Positions 51,965 to 60,018 of a stretch of 64,000 bases of DNA are shown in pieces. Positions within the stretch are counted from its first letter, which is position 1. Each line of letters opens with the position of its first letter. Below the pieces are notes generated by a model that saw only the letters and a list, made by a program, of their open reading frames with translations, did not search any database and was not told where the DNA came from. The position numbers and the translations under genes were made by a program. Origin of the DNA: VAYN01 sp964540905 (GTDB taxonomy: Bacteria > Actinomycetota > Thermoleophilia > Solirubrobacterales > 70-9); the NCBI GenBank assembly GCA_964540905.1, contig CAZIOS010000005.1, positions 57,836 to 121,835 on the forward strand. The letters are read 5' to 3'.

Positions 51965-52019
51965 TCTCAATTATCCCAGGTACACCACTTCGACGGCTAC
52001 CGGATCGAGATCGTCGGGC
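51965..52019. other. attR attachment site
   Basis: Element half 51965-51990, starting with the arm TCTCAATTATCCCA (51965-51978), core CGA 51991-51993, chromosomal half 51994-52019. The arm pairs with the arm of attL at 12 of 14 positions as an inverted repeat. Confidence 0.85.
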
Positions 52020-52024
52020 CCTGA
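51994..52024 (+). pseudogene. Displaced native 3' end of the glyoxalase gene
   Basis: Reads GYRIEIVGP then TGA, in the codon style of the chromosome. It was cut off from the gene at 36812 by integration. It has no start and is not expressed as a protein by itself. Excision would rejoin it. Confidence 0.85.
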
Positions 52025-52033
52025 GCCGCGGCT

Positions 52034-54172
52034 TCAGCGCGGGGCGATGCCGCCGCCGACCGCCGGTGGCGGACCGGGGTTCGGCGTCGGCTTCGGTTCC
52101 GGCGCCGGCTTCGGTTCCTTTTCTTCTTTCGCCGCTTCTTCTTCCGCTTCGACTTCTTCGGCTTCTTCTTCTTCCTGTTCGGGCTTCTTCTTTTCGCCGA
52201 ATTCTTCTTCTTCGCCCGGCTGGGGCACGGCCGCGGCGGCGGAAGAGGTGTGGTCGCTGTTCAGCGCCGAGAGTTCGGGCAGGCTCGAGGGGACTTCGAA
52301 TTCGGGGCAGTCGCCGCCCTGGGCGCCTTCCATGTAGGAGCGCCAGATCGGGCCGGCGGTGGGGCCGCCGAAGCCGGTGTATTCGCGCGACTGCGGGTGG
52401 CCGACCCAGACCGCGGTCGAGTACATCGGCGTGAAGCCGACGAACCAGGCGTCGGACTCTTCCTCCGAGGTGCCGGTCTTGCCGGCCTCCGAGGGGCAGC
52501 CCATGTAGGTGTAGCCGGCGCCGGTGCCCTGGGTGATCACGCCCTCCAGCAGTTTGGTCACTTCGTAGGCCTCGCCGGGGGTGAGGACGCGGTCACCGGA
52601 GCTGGGGTCGACTTCTTCGACCTTGCCGTTGGGGAATTCGACTTTGCTGACCGCGGTCGGGGCGTGGTGGACGCCGCCGTCGGCGAGCGTCGCGTAGCCA
52701 TCGGCCATTTCCAGCGGCGTGACGCCGATCCGCAGACCGCCGATCGCCTCCGCCGGGACCGATTCCAGCGGCGCTTCGATCCCCATCTGGTGGGCGGTGT
52801 GGGTGACGTTTTCGGGGCCGACGTCGAGGTCGAGCTGGGCGAAGACGACGTTGACCGAGTTCCAGGTCGCCTCGGCCAGCGACATCGTCCCCGAGCCGGC
52901 CTCGGCGTTGTGGACGGTCCAGGTGCCGCCGCCGGGTATCTGCAGCGTCATCGGCGAGGTGCCGTCGTAGTAGGTGTCGTAGGGGTCGACCCCCTGCTTG
53001 ATCGCCGTCGTCAGCACGTAGGTCTTGAACGAGGAGCCGGGCTGGCGGTGCGCCTGCCAGGCGTAGTTGAACTGGCTTTCGCCGGCTTCGCCCTTGGTCG
53101 AGGCGAGGGCGACGATCTCCCCCGTCTTCGGGTCGACCGAGGCGAGGCCGGCGGCGGGGCCGCCTCCGGAGTAGCAGACGGCGCAGGCGGCGACCGCTTC
53201 TTCGGCCTTCTGCTGCAGCGAGGGGTCGATCGTCGTGTAGGCCTTGAGGCCGCCGTTGCGGACGGTGTTGATCCCGTACTTTTCGATCAGTTCCTGCTGG
53301 ACCAGGTCGAAGAGGAAGGGGTCGCGGATCAGCTGGTACTTGTGACCGGGGTCGAGCCCGAGCCCGGTGTGGATCGCACCATGGAATTCGGCGGCGTCGA
53401 TGTATTCCTGTTCGTACATCGCGTTCAGCACCTCGTCGCGGCGCTGCAGTGCCGCCCGCGGGTCGAGAAAGGGGTTGTATTCGGAGGGCGCCTGCGGCAG
53501 GCCGGCGATCAGCGCCGCCTCGGTCAGGGTCAGTTCGTGCGCGGGCTTGCCGAAGTAGGTCTGCGCCGCCGCCTCGGCGCCGACCGCGGTCTGCCCTTCG
53601 ACCGTGCCGTAGGGGGCGGTGTTGAGATAGGAGGTGAGGATCCAGTCGCGGCTGTGCTTTTCGAACAGGTCGTTGGCCAGGTGGGCTTCGACGAGCTTGC
53701 GCTTGAGCGTGTCTTCGGGGTGCTGGATGTAAAGGTTGCGGACCAGCTGCTGGGTGATCGTCGAGGCGCCCTGGACCGGCTTGCCGCCGGCCAGCGCGTC
53801 CTTCCAGGCGGCGCGGGCGATGCCGGCGTAGTCGAGCGCCCCGTGGCTGAAGAAGTTGCGGTCCTCGATCGCCACCGTCGCGTCCTTCAGCTTCTGCGGC
53901 AGCGCCTGCGAGGAGACCGGCTGGCGGATGTTGTTGGAGCGGATGAAGCCGATCAGGCTACCGTCGGCGGCGTAGATCGCCGAGGAGCGCCCCTTCTGGA
54001 CCGGCTTCAGGCTGGCCAGCGGCGGCGCCGAGTCGTAGACGCTGAGCGCCCAGGACGCGCCCATGCCACCGGCGACCGCGACCACGGTGGCGAAGATCGC
54101 GAGCGGAATCGCCAGAACCTTCCAGCGCGAAGTGCGCGGCTTGCGACGCCGCCGGCGGATACGGGTGGCCAC
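52034..54172 (-). CDS. Class A penicillin-binding protein (glycosyltransferase/transpeptidase)
   Basis: 712 residues. A basic cytoplasmic start and one membrane anchor (about 19-43) precede the glycosyltransferase domain with catalytic Glu103 in AIEDRNFFSH. The transpeptidase domain has SxxK at Ser380 (SSFK), SVN at 439-441 and a KTGTS box near 570. A long low-complexity tail from about 645 is first acidic (runs of Glu), then Pro-rich. It polymerises and cross-links peptidoglycan. GTG at 54172. Glu is mostly GAA. Convergent with the glyoxalase remnant. Confidence 0.92.
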   Translation of the reverse strand: MATRIRRRRRKPRTSRWKVLAIPLAIFATVVAVAGGMGASWALSVYDSAPPLASLKPVQKGRSSAIYAADGSLIGFIRSNNIRQPVSSQALPQKLKDATVAIEDRNFFSHGALDYAGIARAAWKDALAGGKPVQGASTITQQLVRNLYIQHPEDTLKRKLVEAHLANDLFEKHSRDWILTSYLNTAPYGTVEGQTAVGAEAAAQTYFGKPAHELTLTEAALIAGLPQAPSEYNPFLDPRAALQRRDEVLNAMYEQEYIDAAEFHGAIHTGLGLDPGHKYQLIRDPFLFDLVQQELIEKYGINTVRNGGLKAYTTIDPSLQQKAEEAVAACAVCYSGGGPAAGLASVDPKTGEIVALASTKGEAGESQFNYAWQAHRQPGSSFKTYVLTTAIKQGVDPYDTYYDGTSPMTLQIPGGGTWTVHNAEAGSGTMSLAEATWNSVNVVFAQLDLDVGPENVTHTAHQMGIEAPLESVPAEAIGGLRIGVTPLEMADGYATLADGGVHHAPTAVSKVEFPNGKVEEVDPSSGDRVLTPGEAYEVTKLLEGVITQGTGAGYTYMGCPSEAGKTGTSEEESDAWFVGFTPMYSTAVWVGHPQSREYTGFGGPTAGPIWRSYMEGAQGGDCPEFEVPSSLPELSALNSDHTSSAAAAVPQPGEEEEFGEKKKPEQEEEEAEEVEAEEEAAKEEKEPKPAPEPKPTPNPGPPPAVGGGIAPR

Positions 54173-54247
54173 GGGGCCGATTGTAGAGAGCGATCGGCCC
54201 CGATCGGCCCGCTCCGCGGGCGGCGCAACCGGGCTTGCCGGCGTCGG

Positions 54248-55015
54248 TTAGGCGCGCAGCTTGTAGCCGCGCGAGAACAGCCGCAGGTTGAAGAGGAAGA
54301 TCGCCGCGGTCGCCGCGCTCAGCGCCAGCAGCGCCAGGGGAATGCTGATTTCGGTGTAGCCGACGAAGCCGTAGCGGACCAGCGAGATCATGTAGTAGAC
54401 CGGGTCGAACTTGGTCAGGGTCTGGAAGGGCTGCGGCAGCAGCGCCGCCGAGTAGAAGACGCCGCCGAGGAAGATCAGCGGCGTGAGGATGAAGGTCTGG
54501 GCGATCGCGACGTCGTCGAACTGCTCCGCCCGCACCCCGATCAGGACGCCGAGCTGGGCGAAGAAGAAGCCGACCAGCAGCAGCGCGGGCACCAGGACGA
54601 GGACGTGGTCGACCGGCAGCGCGACCAGGACCGAGGCGACGACGAAGGTCAGCCCGGCGACGATCAGGCCGCGCATGAAGCCGCCGAGCGAGAAGGCCAG
54701 CAGCAGCTCCAGCGGCGAGGCCGGCGAGGAGAGCTGGTCGTGGATCGCCCCCTGGAACTTCTGCTGCAGGATCGAGGAGGAGTTGTTGGTGAAGGAGTTG
54801 GTCGCCCAGGCCATCATGATCAGGCCGGGGATGACGAAGACGATGTATTCGATCCCGTGCAGCTGCTTGATCCGCGAGCCCAGCGCCGCGCCGAAGACCG
54901 AGATGTAAAGGAAGGTTTCTAATAGCGGCGCCCCCAGCGTCTGCTTCTTGATCTTCATGAAGCGGTTGACCTCGCGCCGCCAGAGGGTGAGGAAGCGGAC
55001 CTGGGCGGCGCTCAT
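54248..55015 (-). CDS. ABC-2 type exporter permease
   Basis: 255 residues with six spans; the cytoplasmic start RREVNRFMKIKKQTLGAPLLE and the conserved LIFLGGVFYSAALLPQPFQTL loop are typical of ABC-2 drug/polysaccharide permeases. Its ATG overlaps the stop of the ATPase gene by 4 bp. Substrate unknown. Confidence 0.88.
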   Translation of the reverse strand: MSAAQVRFLTLWRREVNRFMKIKKQTLGAPLLETFLYISVFGAALGSRIKQLHGIEYIVFVIPGLIMMAWATNSFTNNSSSILQQKFQGAIHDQLSSPASPLELLLAFSLGGFMRGLIVAGLTFVVASVLVALPVDHVLVLVPALLLVGFFFAQLGVLIGVRAEQFDDVAIAQTFILTPLIFLGGVFYSAALLPQPFQTLTKFDPVYYMISLVRYGFVGYTEISIPLALLALSAATAAIFLFNLRLFSRGYKLRA

Positions 55016-55785
55016 CCGGAGGCCAGCTCCTCGGCCCGCGAGCGCGAGAGCTCCTTGCGGCCGACCAGCGCCAGGTAGGCGTCCTCGAGGTTGGGTACGC
55101 CGTAGCGGTTGGCGAGCTCATGGCTGCTGCCCTGGGCGGCGATCTGACCGTCGGCGATGAAGGCGATCCTGCCGCAGAGCTGCTCCGCCTCCTCCAGGTA
55201 GTGCGTGGTCAGCAGGATCGTCGTCCCCTCCTGGTTGATTTTCTGGACGTAGTGCCAAAGCTCCAGCCGCAGCTCGATGTCGACGCCGGCGGTCGGCTCG
55301 TCGAGGATCAGCAGCCGCGGCCGGTGCATCAGCGCCCGCGCCAGGATCAGCCGCCGCTTCATCCCGCCGGAGAGGGTGCGGGTGCGCTCGTCGGCCTTGG
55401 CGCCGAGCGAGAAGGCGTCCAGCAGCTCCGCCGCCCGCTCGCGGCGCTCGCGCTTGGCCATGCCGAAGTAGCCGGCGTGGAAGTCGAGGGTCTCGGCGAC
55501 GGTGAGGAAGTGGTCGAGGTTGACCTCCTGCGGTGCCAGCCCGACCGCCTGCCGGGCCTCGGCGTAGTCGTGGATCGCGTCGTGGCCGAAGACCTCGATC
55601 GCGCCGCCGCTCGGCTGCGCCAGCCCGGTCGCACAGTGGATCAGCGTCGACTTGCCAGCGCCGTTGGGGCCGAGCAGGCCGAAGAAATCGCCGGGGGCGA
55701 TCTCGATCGATACCCCGCGCAGCGCCTCGACCCCGTTCGGGTAGCGCTTGACCAGGTTCTCGATATGCAGGGCGGGCTCGCTCAC
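55012..55785 (-). CDS. ABC exporter ATPase
   Basis: 257 residues from GTG 55785. Walker A GPNGAGKSTL, Q-loop APQEVNLD, signature LSGGMKRRLILARAL, Walker B LLILDEPTAGVD, switch TTHYLEEAE. Upstream gene of the exporter pair. The frame stays open far upstream, antisense to other genes, but the family starts exactly here. Confidence 0.9.
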   Translation of the reverse strand: MSEPALHIENLVKRYPNGVEALRGVSIEIAPGDFFGLLGPNGAGKSTLIHCATGLAQPSGGAIEVFGHDAIHDYAEARQAVGLAPQEVNLDHFLTVAETLDFHAGYFGMAKRERRERAAELLDAFSLGAKADERTRTLSGGMKRRLILARALMHRPRLLILDEPTAGVDIELRLELWHYVQKINQEGTTILLTTHYLEEAEQLCGRIAFIADGQIAAQGSSHELANRYGVPNLEDAYLALVGRKELSRSRAEELASG

Positions 55786-55828
55786 GCGGCGCACACGGTA
55801 TTGGAGCGTCCCCGCCGGCCCGCCCGGA

Positions 55829-55878
55829 GACGTGTCTGAGTTTTTGGGGGCATATGACCCCGCGAAGTCAGACACGTC
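55829..55878. repeat. REP-like nested hairpin in the divergent promoter gap
   Basis: GACGTGTCTGA (55829-55839) and TCAGACACGTC (55868-55878) pair perfectly over 11 bp. Inside, GGGG-CATATG-CCCC forms a smaller palindrome. It lies between the divergent ABC ATPase and exonuclease genes. The form fits repetitive extragenic palindromes; only one copy is in this window. Confidence 0.6.
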
Positions 55879-55893
55879 GCGTATAAGTGGTTC

Positions 55894-56757
55894 GTGGCCG
55901 CCCCGCTGCTCGCCGTCGACACGCCCTCGATGCTGTTCCGCGCCTTCTACGCGCTGCCGAGCAAGATCGTCGGGCCCGACGGCAGGCCGGTCAACGCCCT
56001 GCTCGGGACCGCAAACCTGATCCTGCGCGAGGTCGAGACCCACCGCCCGCGCGCCGTCGCTCTCTGCTTCGGCCCCGACGCCGCCTCCTACCGGACCGAG
56101 CTCTACCCCGCCTACCACGCCCAGCGTGAGGAGGAAATGCCCGACGCGCTCGCGCCTCAGTTCGCCGCCGCCATTGACTTCTTCGCCGCCTTCGGCTGGA
56201 CCGTCGCCACGAGCGACTCGCTCGAGGCCGACGACCTGCTCGGCACCTTCGCCCACCGCGAGGCGGAGGCGGGTGGCCACGCCCTGCTGCTGACCGGCGA
56301 CCGCGACATGTTCCAGTGCGCCGCCAAGGCGGTGACCGTGCTCTACGTCCGCACCGGCGGCAAAGGCGCCGAAGAGGTCGGCCCGGAGCAGGTGCGCGAG
56401 CGCTACGGGATCGGGCCCGAGCTGGTCCCCGACTTCATCGCCCTGCGCGGCGACCCGGCCGACGGCCTGCCGGGGGCCAAGGGGGTCGGCCCGAAGACCG
56501 CGGCCGAGCTGCTGCGCAAGCACGGCTCGCTGGAGGCGGTACTCGACAACGCGATCCGCGAGCCGCGGCCGGCGCTGCGCGGCGCCCTGATCGAGGCGCG
56601 CGAGGACCTGCTCGCCTTCAAGGACATCGCCACCCTGCGCGACGCCGGCGTCGATCCACCCGCCGACGGCCCGACCGACTGGGCGAGAGCCGCCGCCGCG
56701 GCCCGCGAGCGCGGCATGAGCCGCCTCGCCGAGCGGCTGGAAGCGCAGCTCGGTTAG
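55894..56757 (+). CDS. Stand-alone 5'-3' exonuclease/flap endonuclease
   Basis: 287 residues homologous to the N-terminal nuclease domain of DNA polymerase I. Acidic sites: VDTPSMLFRAFYALP, SLEADDLLGT and LLTGDRDMFQ; the helix-three-turn-helix DNA clamp is LPGAKGVGPKTAAELL. It would remove RNA primers or flaps. GTG at 55894. No polymerase domain follows, so the full-length polA is presumably elsewhere. Confidence 0.9.
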   Translation: MAAPLLAVDTPSMLFRAFYALPSKIVGPDGRPVNALLGTANLILREVETHRPRAVALCFGPDAASYRTELYPAYHAQREEEMPDALAPQFAAAIDFFAAFGWTVATSDSLEADDLLGTFAHREAEAGGHALLLTGDRDMFQCAAKAVTVLYVRTGGKGAEEVGPEQVRERYGIGPELVPDFIALRGDPADGLPGAKGVGPKTAAELLRKHGSLEAVLDNAIREPRPALRGALIEAREDLLAFKDIATLRDAGVDPPADGPTDWARAAAAARERGMSRLAERLEAQLG

Positions 56758-56835
56758 CGCGAGCGCCTTTTCTGTCGCATAGCGGTAGAAAAGAAGCTCG
56801 CGCTCCAGCACCCCTCCAGCGAGTACCGTGGCCCG

Positions 56836-57675
56836 ATGCCCTCGGCCTCGATCCCGTGGCGCGGACCCGGGAGCGAGCGGCCCGAGCTGCCCCTTCCCCC
56901 CGGGCCGATGCCGTTGCGCCGCAACGGCCAGACCCGCAAGCGCTGGCGCTACATCGGCCTCTACGACGAGGAGCTGATGCTCTGCGCCGCCCGGGCCGAG
57001 GTCGGCCCGCTGGGGCAGGCGTTCTGGGTGCTCTGGGACCGCCGCGGGCGGCGCCAGCTCGCCCGCACCTCGCCGCGGCCCGGCAGCCAAGAGGTGCGGA
57101 TGGATGGGCCGAATCTGGAGATCGACGCCCCCGGGCTGCGGGCGTGCCTGCGGCTGGGCGAGTGCGCGCCGATCGAAGCGATCTGTCCCAGCGGCAGCGG
57201 CTGGGGCTGGACCCGCAAGCGCGCCGGGGTGCCGATCGAGGGGACGGTCGAGGTTCCCGGCAGGAGCTGGGCACTCGCCGGTCTCGGCGTCGACGACGAA
57301 TCGGCCGGCTACCACCAGCGCCACACCAGCTGGCGTTGGTCGGCCGGCGTCGGCCGCGCCGCCGACGGCCGAGCGCTGGCCTGGAACCTGGTCGAGGGCG
57401 TCAACGACCCGCCCCACAGCAGTGAGCGGGCGATCTGGATCGCCGGCGAGCCGAGCGAGCCGGCGCCGGTCCGCTTCGACGGCACCGAGGCGATCGAGTT
57501 CGCCGAGGGTGGGCGGCTGGCCTTCGCCGCCGAGTCCGAGCGCGCCCGCAACGAGAACTTCCTCCTCGTCCGCTCCCGCTATCGCCACCGCTTTGGCAGC
57601 TTCTCCGGCGCGCTCGCCGGCACCGAGCTGGCCGCCGGACTCGGGGTGATGGAGGAGCACGACGCGGTCTGGTGA
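56836..57675 (+). CDS. DUF2804-type protein
   Basis: 279 residues. PLRRNGQTRKRWRYIGLYDEELML near 26-49 and the beta-rich body ending with YHQRHTSWRWSAGVG and VEGVNDPPHSSERAIW correspond to the DUF2804 family, a lipocalin/AttH-like fold of unknown function. ATG at 56836; the frame remains open upstream but lacks similarity. A run of 17 C follows 10 bp after the stop. Confidence 0.8.
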   Translation: MPSASIPWRGPGSERPELPLPPGPMPLRRNGQTRKRWRYIGLYDEELMLCAARAEVGPLGQAFWVLWDRRGRRQLARTSPRPGSQEVRMDGPNLEIDAPGLRACLRLGECAPIEAICPSGSGWGWTRKRAGVPIEGTVEVPGRSWALAGLGVDDESAGYHQRHTSWRWSAGVGRAADGRALAWNLVEGVNDPPHSSERAIWIAGEPSEPAPVRFDGTEAIEFAEGGRLAFAAESERARNENFLLVRSRYRHRFGSFSGALAGTELAAGLGVMEEHDAVW

Positions 57676-57685
57676 GACCGCGTCG

Positions 57686-57702
57686 CCCCCCCCCCCCCCC
57701 CC
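57686..57702. repeat. Homopolymer of 17 C between convergent genes
   Basis: Seventeen consecutive C on the plus strand, 10 bp after the DUF2804 stop and 2 bp from the stop of the flavodoxin-like gene. Such a run is prone to slippage and to assembly error. Confidence 0.85.
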
Positions 57703-57704
57703 GC

Positions 57705-58409
57705 TCAGCGGTGCTCGGGGTTGGGGAAGTCGAAGCGGCAGCCGGCGTCCCAGGCGCTGCGCTGGTTGCCGTGGGCGGGGATGCCGCCGGCGTCCTTGAG
57801 GATCCGCGCCAGGTGCATCAGGTTCCAGGCGGCGAAGGTGGTGTTGCGGTTGGTGAAGTCGTTCTCGGGGCCGCCGGAGCCCTCGTCGAGGTAGGACGGC
57901 CCGGGGCCGGCCTCGCCGATCCAGCCGGAGTCGGCCTGGGGCGGGATCGTGTAGCCGAGGTGCTGCAGCGAGTAGAGGACGTTCATCGCGCAGTGCTTGA
58001 CCCCGTCCTCGTTGCCGGTCACCAGGCAGCCGCCGACGCGGCCGTAGTAGGCGTACTGGCCCGCCTCGTTGAGCAGGTGCGAGTTGCCGTAGAGACGCTC
58101 GATCACCTGGGTCGCGACCGAGGACTTCTCCCCCAGCCAGATCGGCATCCCCAGCACCAGGATGTCGGCCGCCATCACCCGCTCGAAGATCGCCGGCCAC
58201 TCGTCGCGCTCCCAGCCGTGCTCGGTCATGTCCGGCCAGACGCCGGTCGCGAGCTCGTGGTCGATCGCCCGGATCGACTCGACGGCGACGCCGTTGCGGC
58301 GCATGATCTCGATCGAGAGGTCCATCAGGCCCTGGGTGTTGGAGACCTCGGGACTGCGCTTGAGGGTGCAGTTGACGAAGAGGGCGCTGAGGTCGGAGTA
58401 GTCGGTCAC
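57705..58409 (-). CDS. Flavodoxin-like NAD(P)H-dependent oxidoreductase
   Basis: 234 residues with an FMN-binding flavodoxin fold: LFVNCTLKRSPEVSNTQGL as the phosphate loop, ADILVLGMPIWLGEKSS and GGCLVTGNEDGVKHCAMN. Members reduce quinones, FMN or azo compounds. GTG at 58409. Not in an obvious operon; separated by 40 bp from the carboxyltransferase gene upstream. Confidence 0.85.
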   Translation of the reverse strand: MTDYSDLSALFVNCTLKRSPEVSNTQGLMDLSIEIMRRNGVAVESIRAIDHELATGVWPDMTEHGWERDEWPAIFERVMAADILVLGMPIWLGEKSSVATQVIERLYGNSHLLNEAGQYAYYGRVGGCLVTGNEDGVKHCAMNVLYSLQHLGYTIPPQADSGWIGEAGPGPSYLDEGSGGPENDFTNRNTTFAAWNLMHLARILKDAGGIPAHGNQRSAWDAGCRFDFPNPEHR

Positions 58410-58449
58410 GCGGTGTCTCCTCGGGTTCGGGGGGTGCCGGCTGGCTGGG

Positions 58450-60018
58450 TTACCAAGTGTCCACGAAGCGATGCCCCGAAGACGGCGCTCCAGGCCGCGC
58501 CGCTGCCGCCAGGGTGGCGGCGATCAGGGCGCGGGTCTCGGCCGGGTCGACCACGTCGTCGAGCTCGAACAGCGCCGCCGCGTTGAGCGCCTTCGCGTTC
58601 TCTTCGGCGGCGGCGGTGAGATCGCGGACCCGCTGCTCGCGCTCGGCCTCGTCGGCGATCGCCTCCAGCTCCTTGCGCAGCGCCAGCCGCACCGCCCCCT
58701 CCAGCCCCATCGGGCCGAGGTGCGCGGCCGGCCAGGCCAGCGTCAGCAGCGGCTCGTGCAGGCTGCCGCCGACCATCGCCTGGGCGCCGAGGCCGTAGCC
58801 GCGGCGCAGGATCACGGCGATCAACGGCACCCGCAGCGCCGCCCCGGCGACCAGCAGCCGCGAGGCGTGGCGGACCAGGCCGGTCGCCTCGGCCGGCGGG
58901 CCGACCATGAACCCCGGCGTGTCGACCAGGGAGAGGACCGGCAGCCCGAAGGCATCGCAGAGCTGCAGGAAGCGAGCCGCCTTGTCGGCGGCGTCGCTGG
59001 TGATCGCGCCGGCGCTGTGGCGAGTGTCGTTGGCGATCACCCCCAGCGGCCGGCCCTCGATCCGCGCCAGCGCCGTCACCAGCTCCGGCGCGAAGCGCTC
59101 GCGCAGGAAGGTGACCGAGCCGGCGTCGGCCAGAGCCTCAACGATCGGCGCCACCGCGTAGGCGCGGCGCTGGCGCTCCGGCACCAGCTCGCGCAGCCGC
59201 CCCTGGTCGGGGACGGGACCGGGCGCGATCGCGCCCTGGAAATAGGCGAGCAGGCGCTTGGTCAGCGCCGTCGCCTCCGCCTCGTCGGCGGCGACGACGT
59301 CGACGACGCCGTTGGCGGCCTGCATATCCAGCGGCCCGACCTCGTCTGGGTCGACCTCGCCGAGGCCGCCGCCGGCGATCATCGCCGGGCCGCCCATCCC
59401 CAGCGAGGAGCCCTCGGTGGCGACGATCAGGTCGGCGCAGCCGGCGATCACGGCGTTGCCGGCGAAGCAGCGGCCGGCGACGACGGCGATCCGCGGCACC
59501 AGCCCCGAGAGCTTCGCCCAGAGCGCGAAGGCGCGGGTGTCGAGGGCGGAGACGACCGGGTAGTCGGTGTCGCCGGGGCGGCCGCCGCCGCCCTCGGCGA
59601 AGAAGACGGTCGGCAACCGCAGCCGCTCGATCAGCTCGAACAGGCGGTCCTTCTTGCGGTGCCCGAGCGCCCCCTGGGTCCCGGCCAGCACCGTGTAGTC
59701 GTAGGAGAGGACGGCGCAGGCGGCGGCCTCGCCGAAGAGCTCGCCGTTGACCCGGGCGGTGCCGGCGATCAGCCCGTCGGCCGGAGTCCGGGCGATCAGG
59801 TCCTCGACCTCGCGCCGGCCGCGCTGGGCGGCGATCGCGAAGCGTCCGTACTCGACGAAGGAGCTGGGGTCGACGAGGTCGGCGACGTTCTCGCGCGCCG
59901 TGCGCCCGCCGCCGGCGTGGCGCCGCGCCACGGCCTCGGGGCGGGCGGCGTCCTCAGTCAGCGCCCGCCGCGCCAGCACCTCGGCGAGATCCTCGCGCCC
60001 CTCCCCAGCGCCGGGCAT
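58450..60018 (-). CDS. Acyl-CoA carboxylase carboxyltransferase subunit
   Basis: 522 residues with the two crotonase-like halves: an N-terminal half with GGGGRPGDTDYPVVSALDT and GRCFAGNAVIAGCADLIVA, and a C-terminal half with SLVDTPGFMVGP and AVILRRGYGLGAQAM. It transfers CO2 from biotin to an acyl-CoA (acetyl, propionyl or methylcrotonyl). No biotin carboxylase or carrier gene is adjacent. ATG at 60018 directly abuts the stop of the upstream gene. Confidence 0.87.
   Translation of the reverse strand: MPGAGEGREDLAEVLARRALTEDAARPEAVARRHAGGGRTARENVADLVDPSSFVEYGRFAIAAQRGRREVEDLIARTPADGLIAGTARVNGELFGEAAACAVLSYDYTVLAGTQGALGHRKKDRLFELIERLRLPTVFFAEGGGGRPGDTDYPVVSALDTRAFALWAKLSGLVPRIAVVAGRCFAGNAVIAGCADLIVATEGSSLGMGGPAMIAGGGLGEVDPDEVGPLDMQAANGVVDVVAADEAEATALTKRLLAYFQGAIAPGPVPDQGRLRELVPERQRRAYAVAPIVEALADAGSVTFLRERFAPELVTALARIEGRPLGVIANDTRHSAGAITSDAADKAARFLQLCDAFGLPVLSLVDTPGFMVGPPAEATGLVRHASRLLVAGAALRVPLIAVILRRGYGLGAQAMVGGSLHEPLLTLAWPAAHLGPMGLEGAVRLALRKELEAIADEAEREQRVRDLTAAAEENAKALNAAALFELDDVVDPAETRALIAATLAAAARPGAPSSGHRFVDTW

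Larger units (their letters stand above)
37183..51993. mobile_element. Serine-integrase element inserted in the glyoxalase gene (about 14.8 kb)
   Basis: The element lies between two CGA cores (37183-37185 and 51991-51993). Removing it restores a native glyoxalase end (DPDGYRIEIVGP). Joining its two ends restores a 55-bp imperfect inverted repeat, as expected for attP of a large serine integrase, and such an integrase is encoded beside the right end. GC content and gene style differ from the flanks, most strongly at 40740-41050 and 49100-50460. Contents: replication ATPase plus iterons, HNH protein, resolvase, XRE regulator, zinc-finger and small phage-like proteins, TIR gene. No virion genes are seen. 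A satellite or integrative mobilizable element is the best description. Confidence 0.92.

Noticed and set aside
51979..51983. GGTAC as the att crossover core
   Set aside because: GGTAC is also shared (37188-37192 region and 51979-51983), but using it leaves an unnatural glyoxalase ending with extra residues and the central bases of the two sites do not agree. The CGA core gives a natural gene and equal arms.
37183..51993. Complete prophage
   Set aside because: No capsid, portal, protease, tail, lysin or large terminase gene could be recognised, and the region is too short for one.
55786..58200. Long upstream extension of the ABC ATPase frame
   Set aside because: It crosses three real genes on the other strand and shows repetitive Arg/Gly/Asp composition typical of shadow frames in GC-rich DNA.
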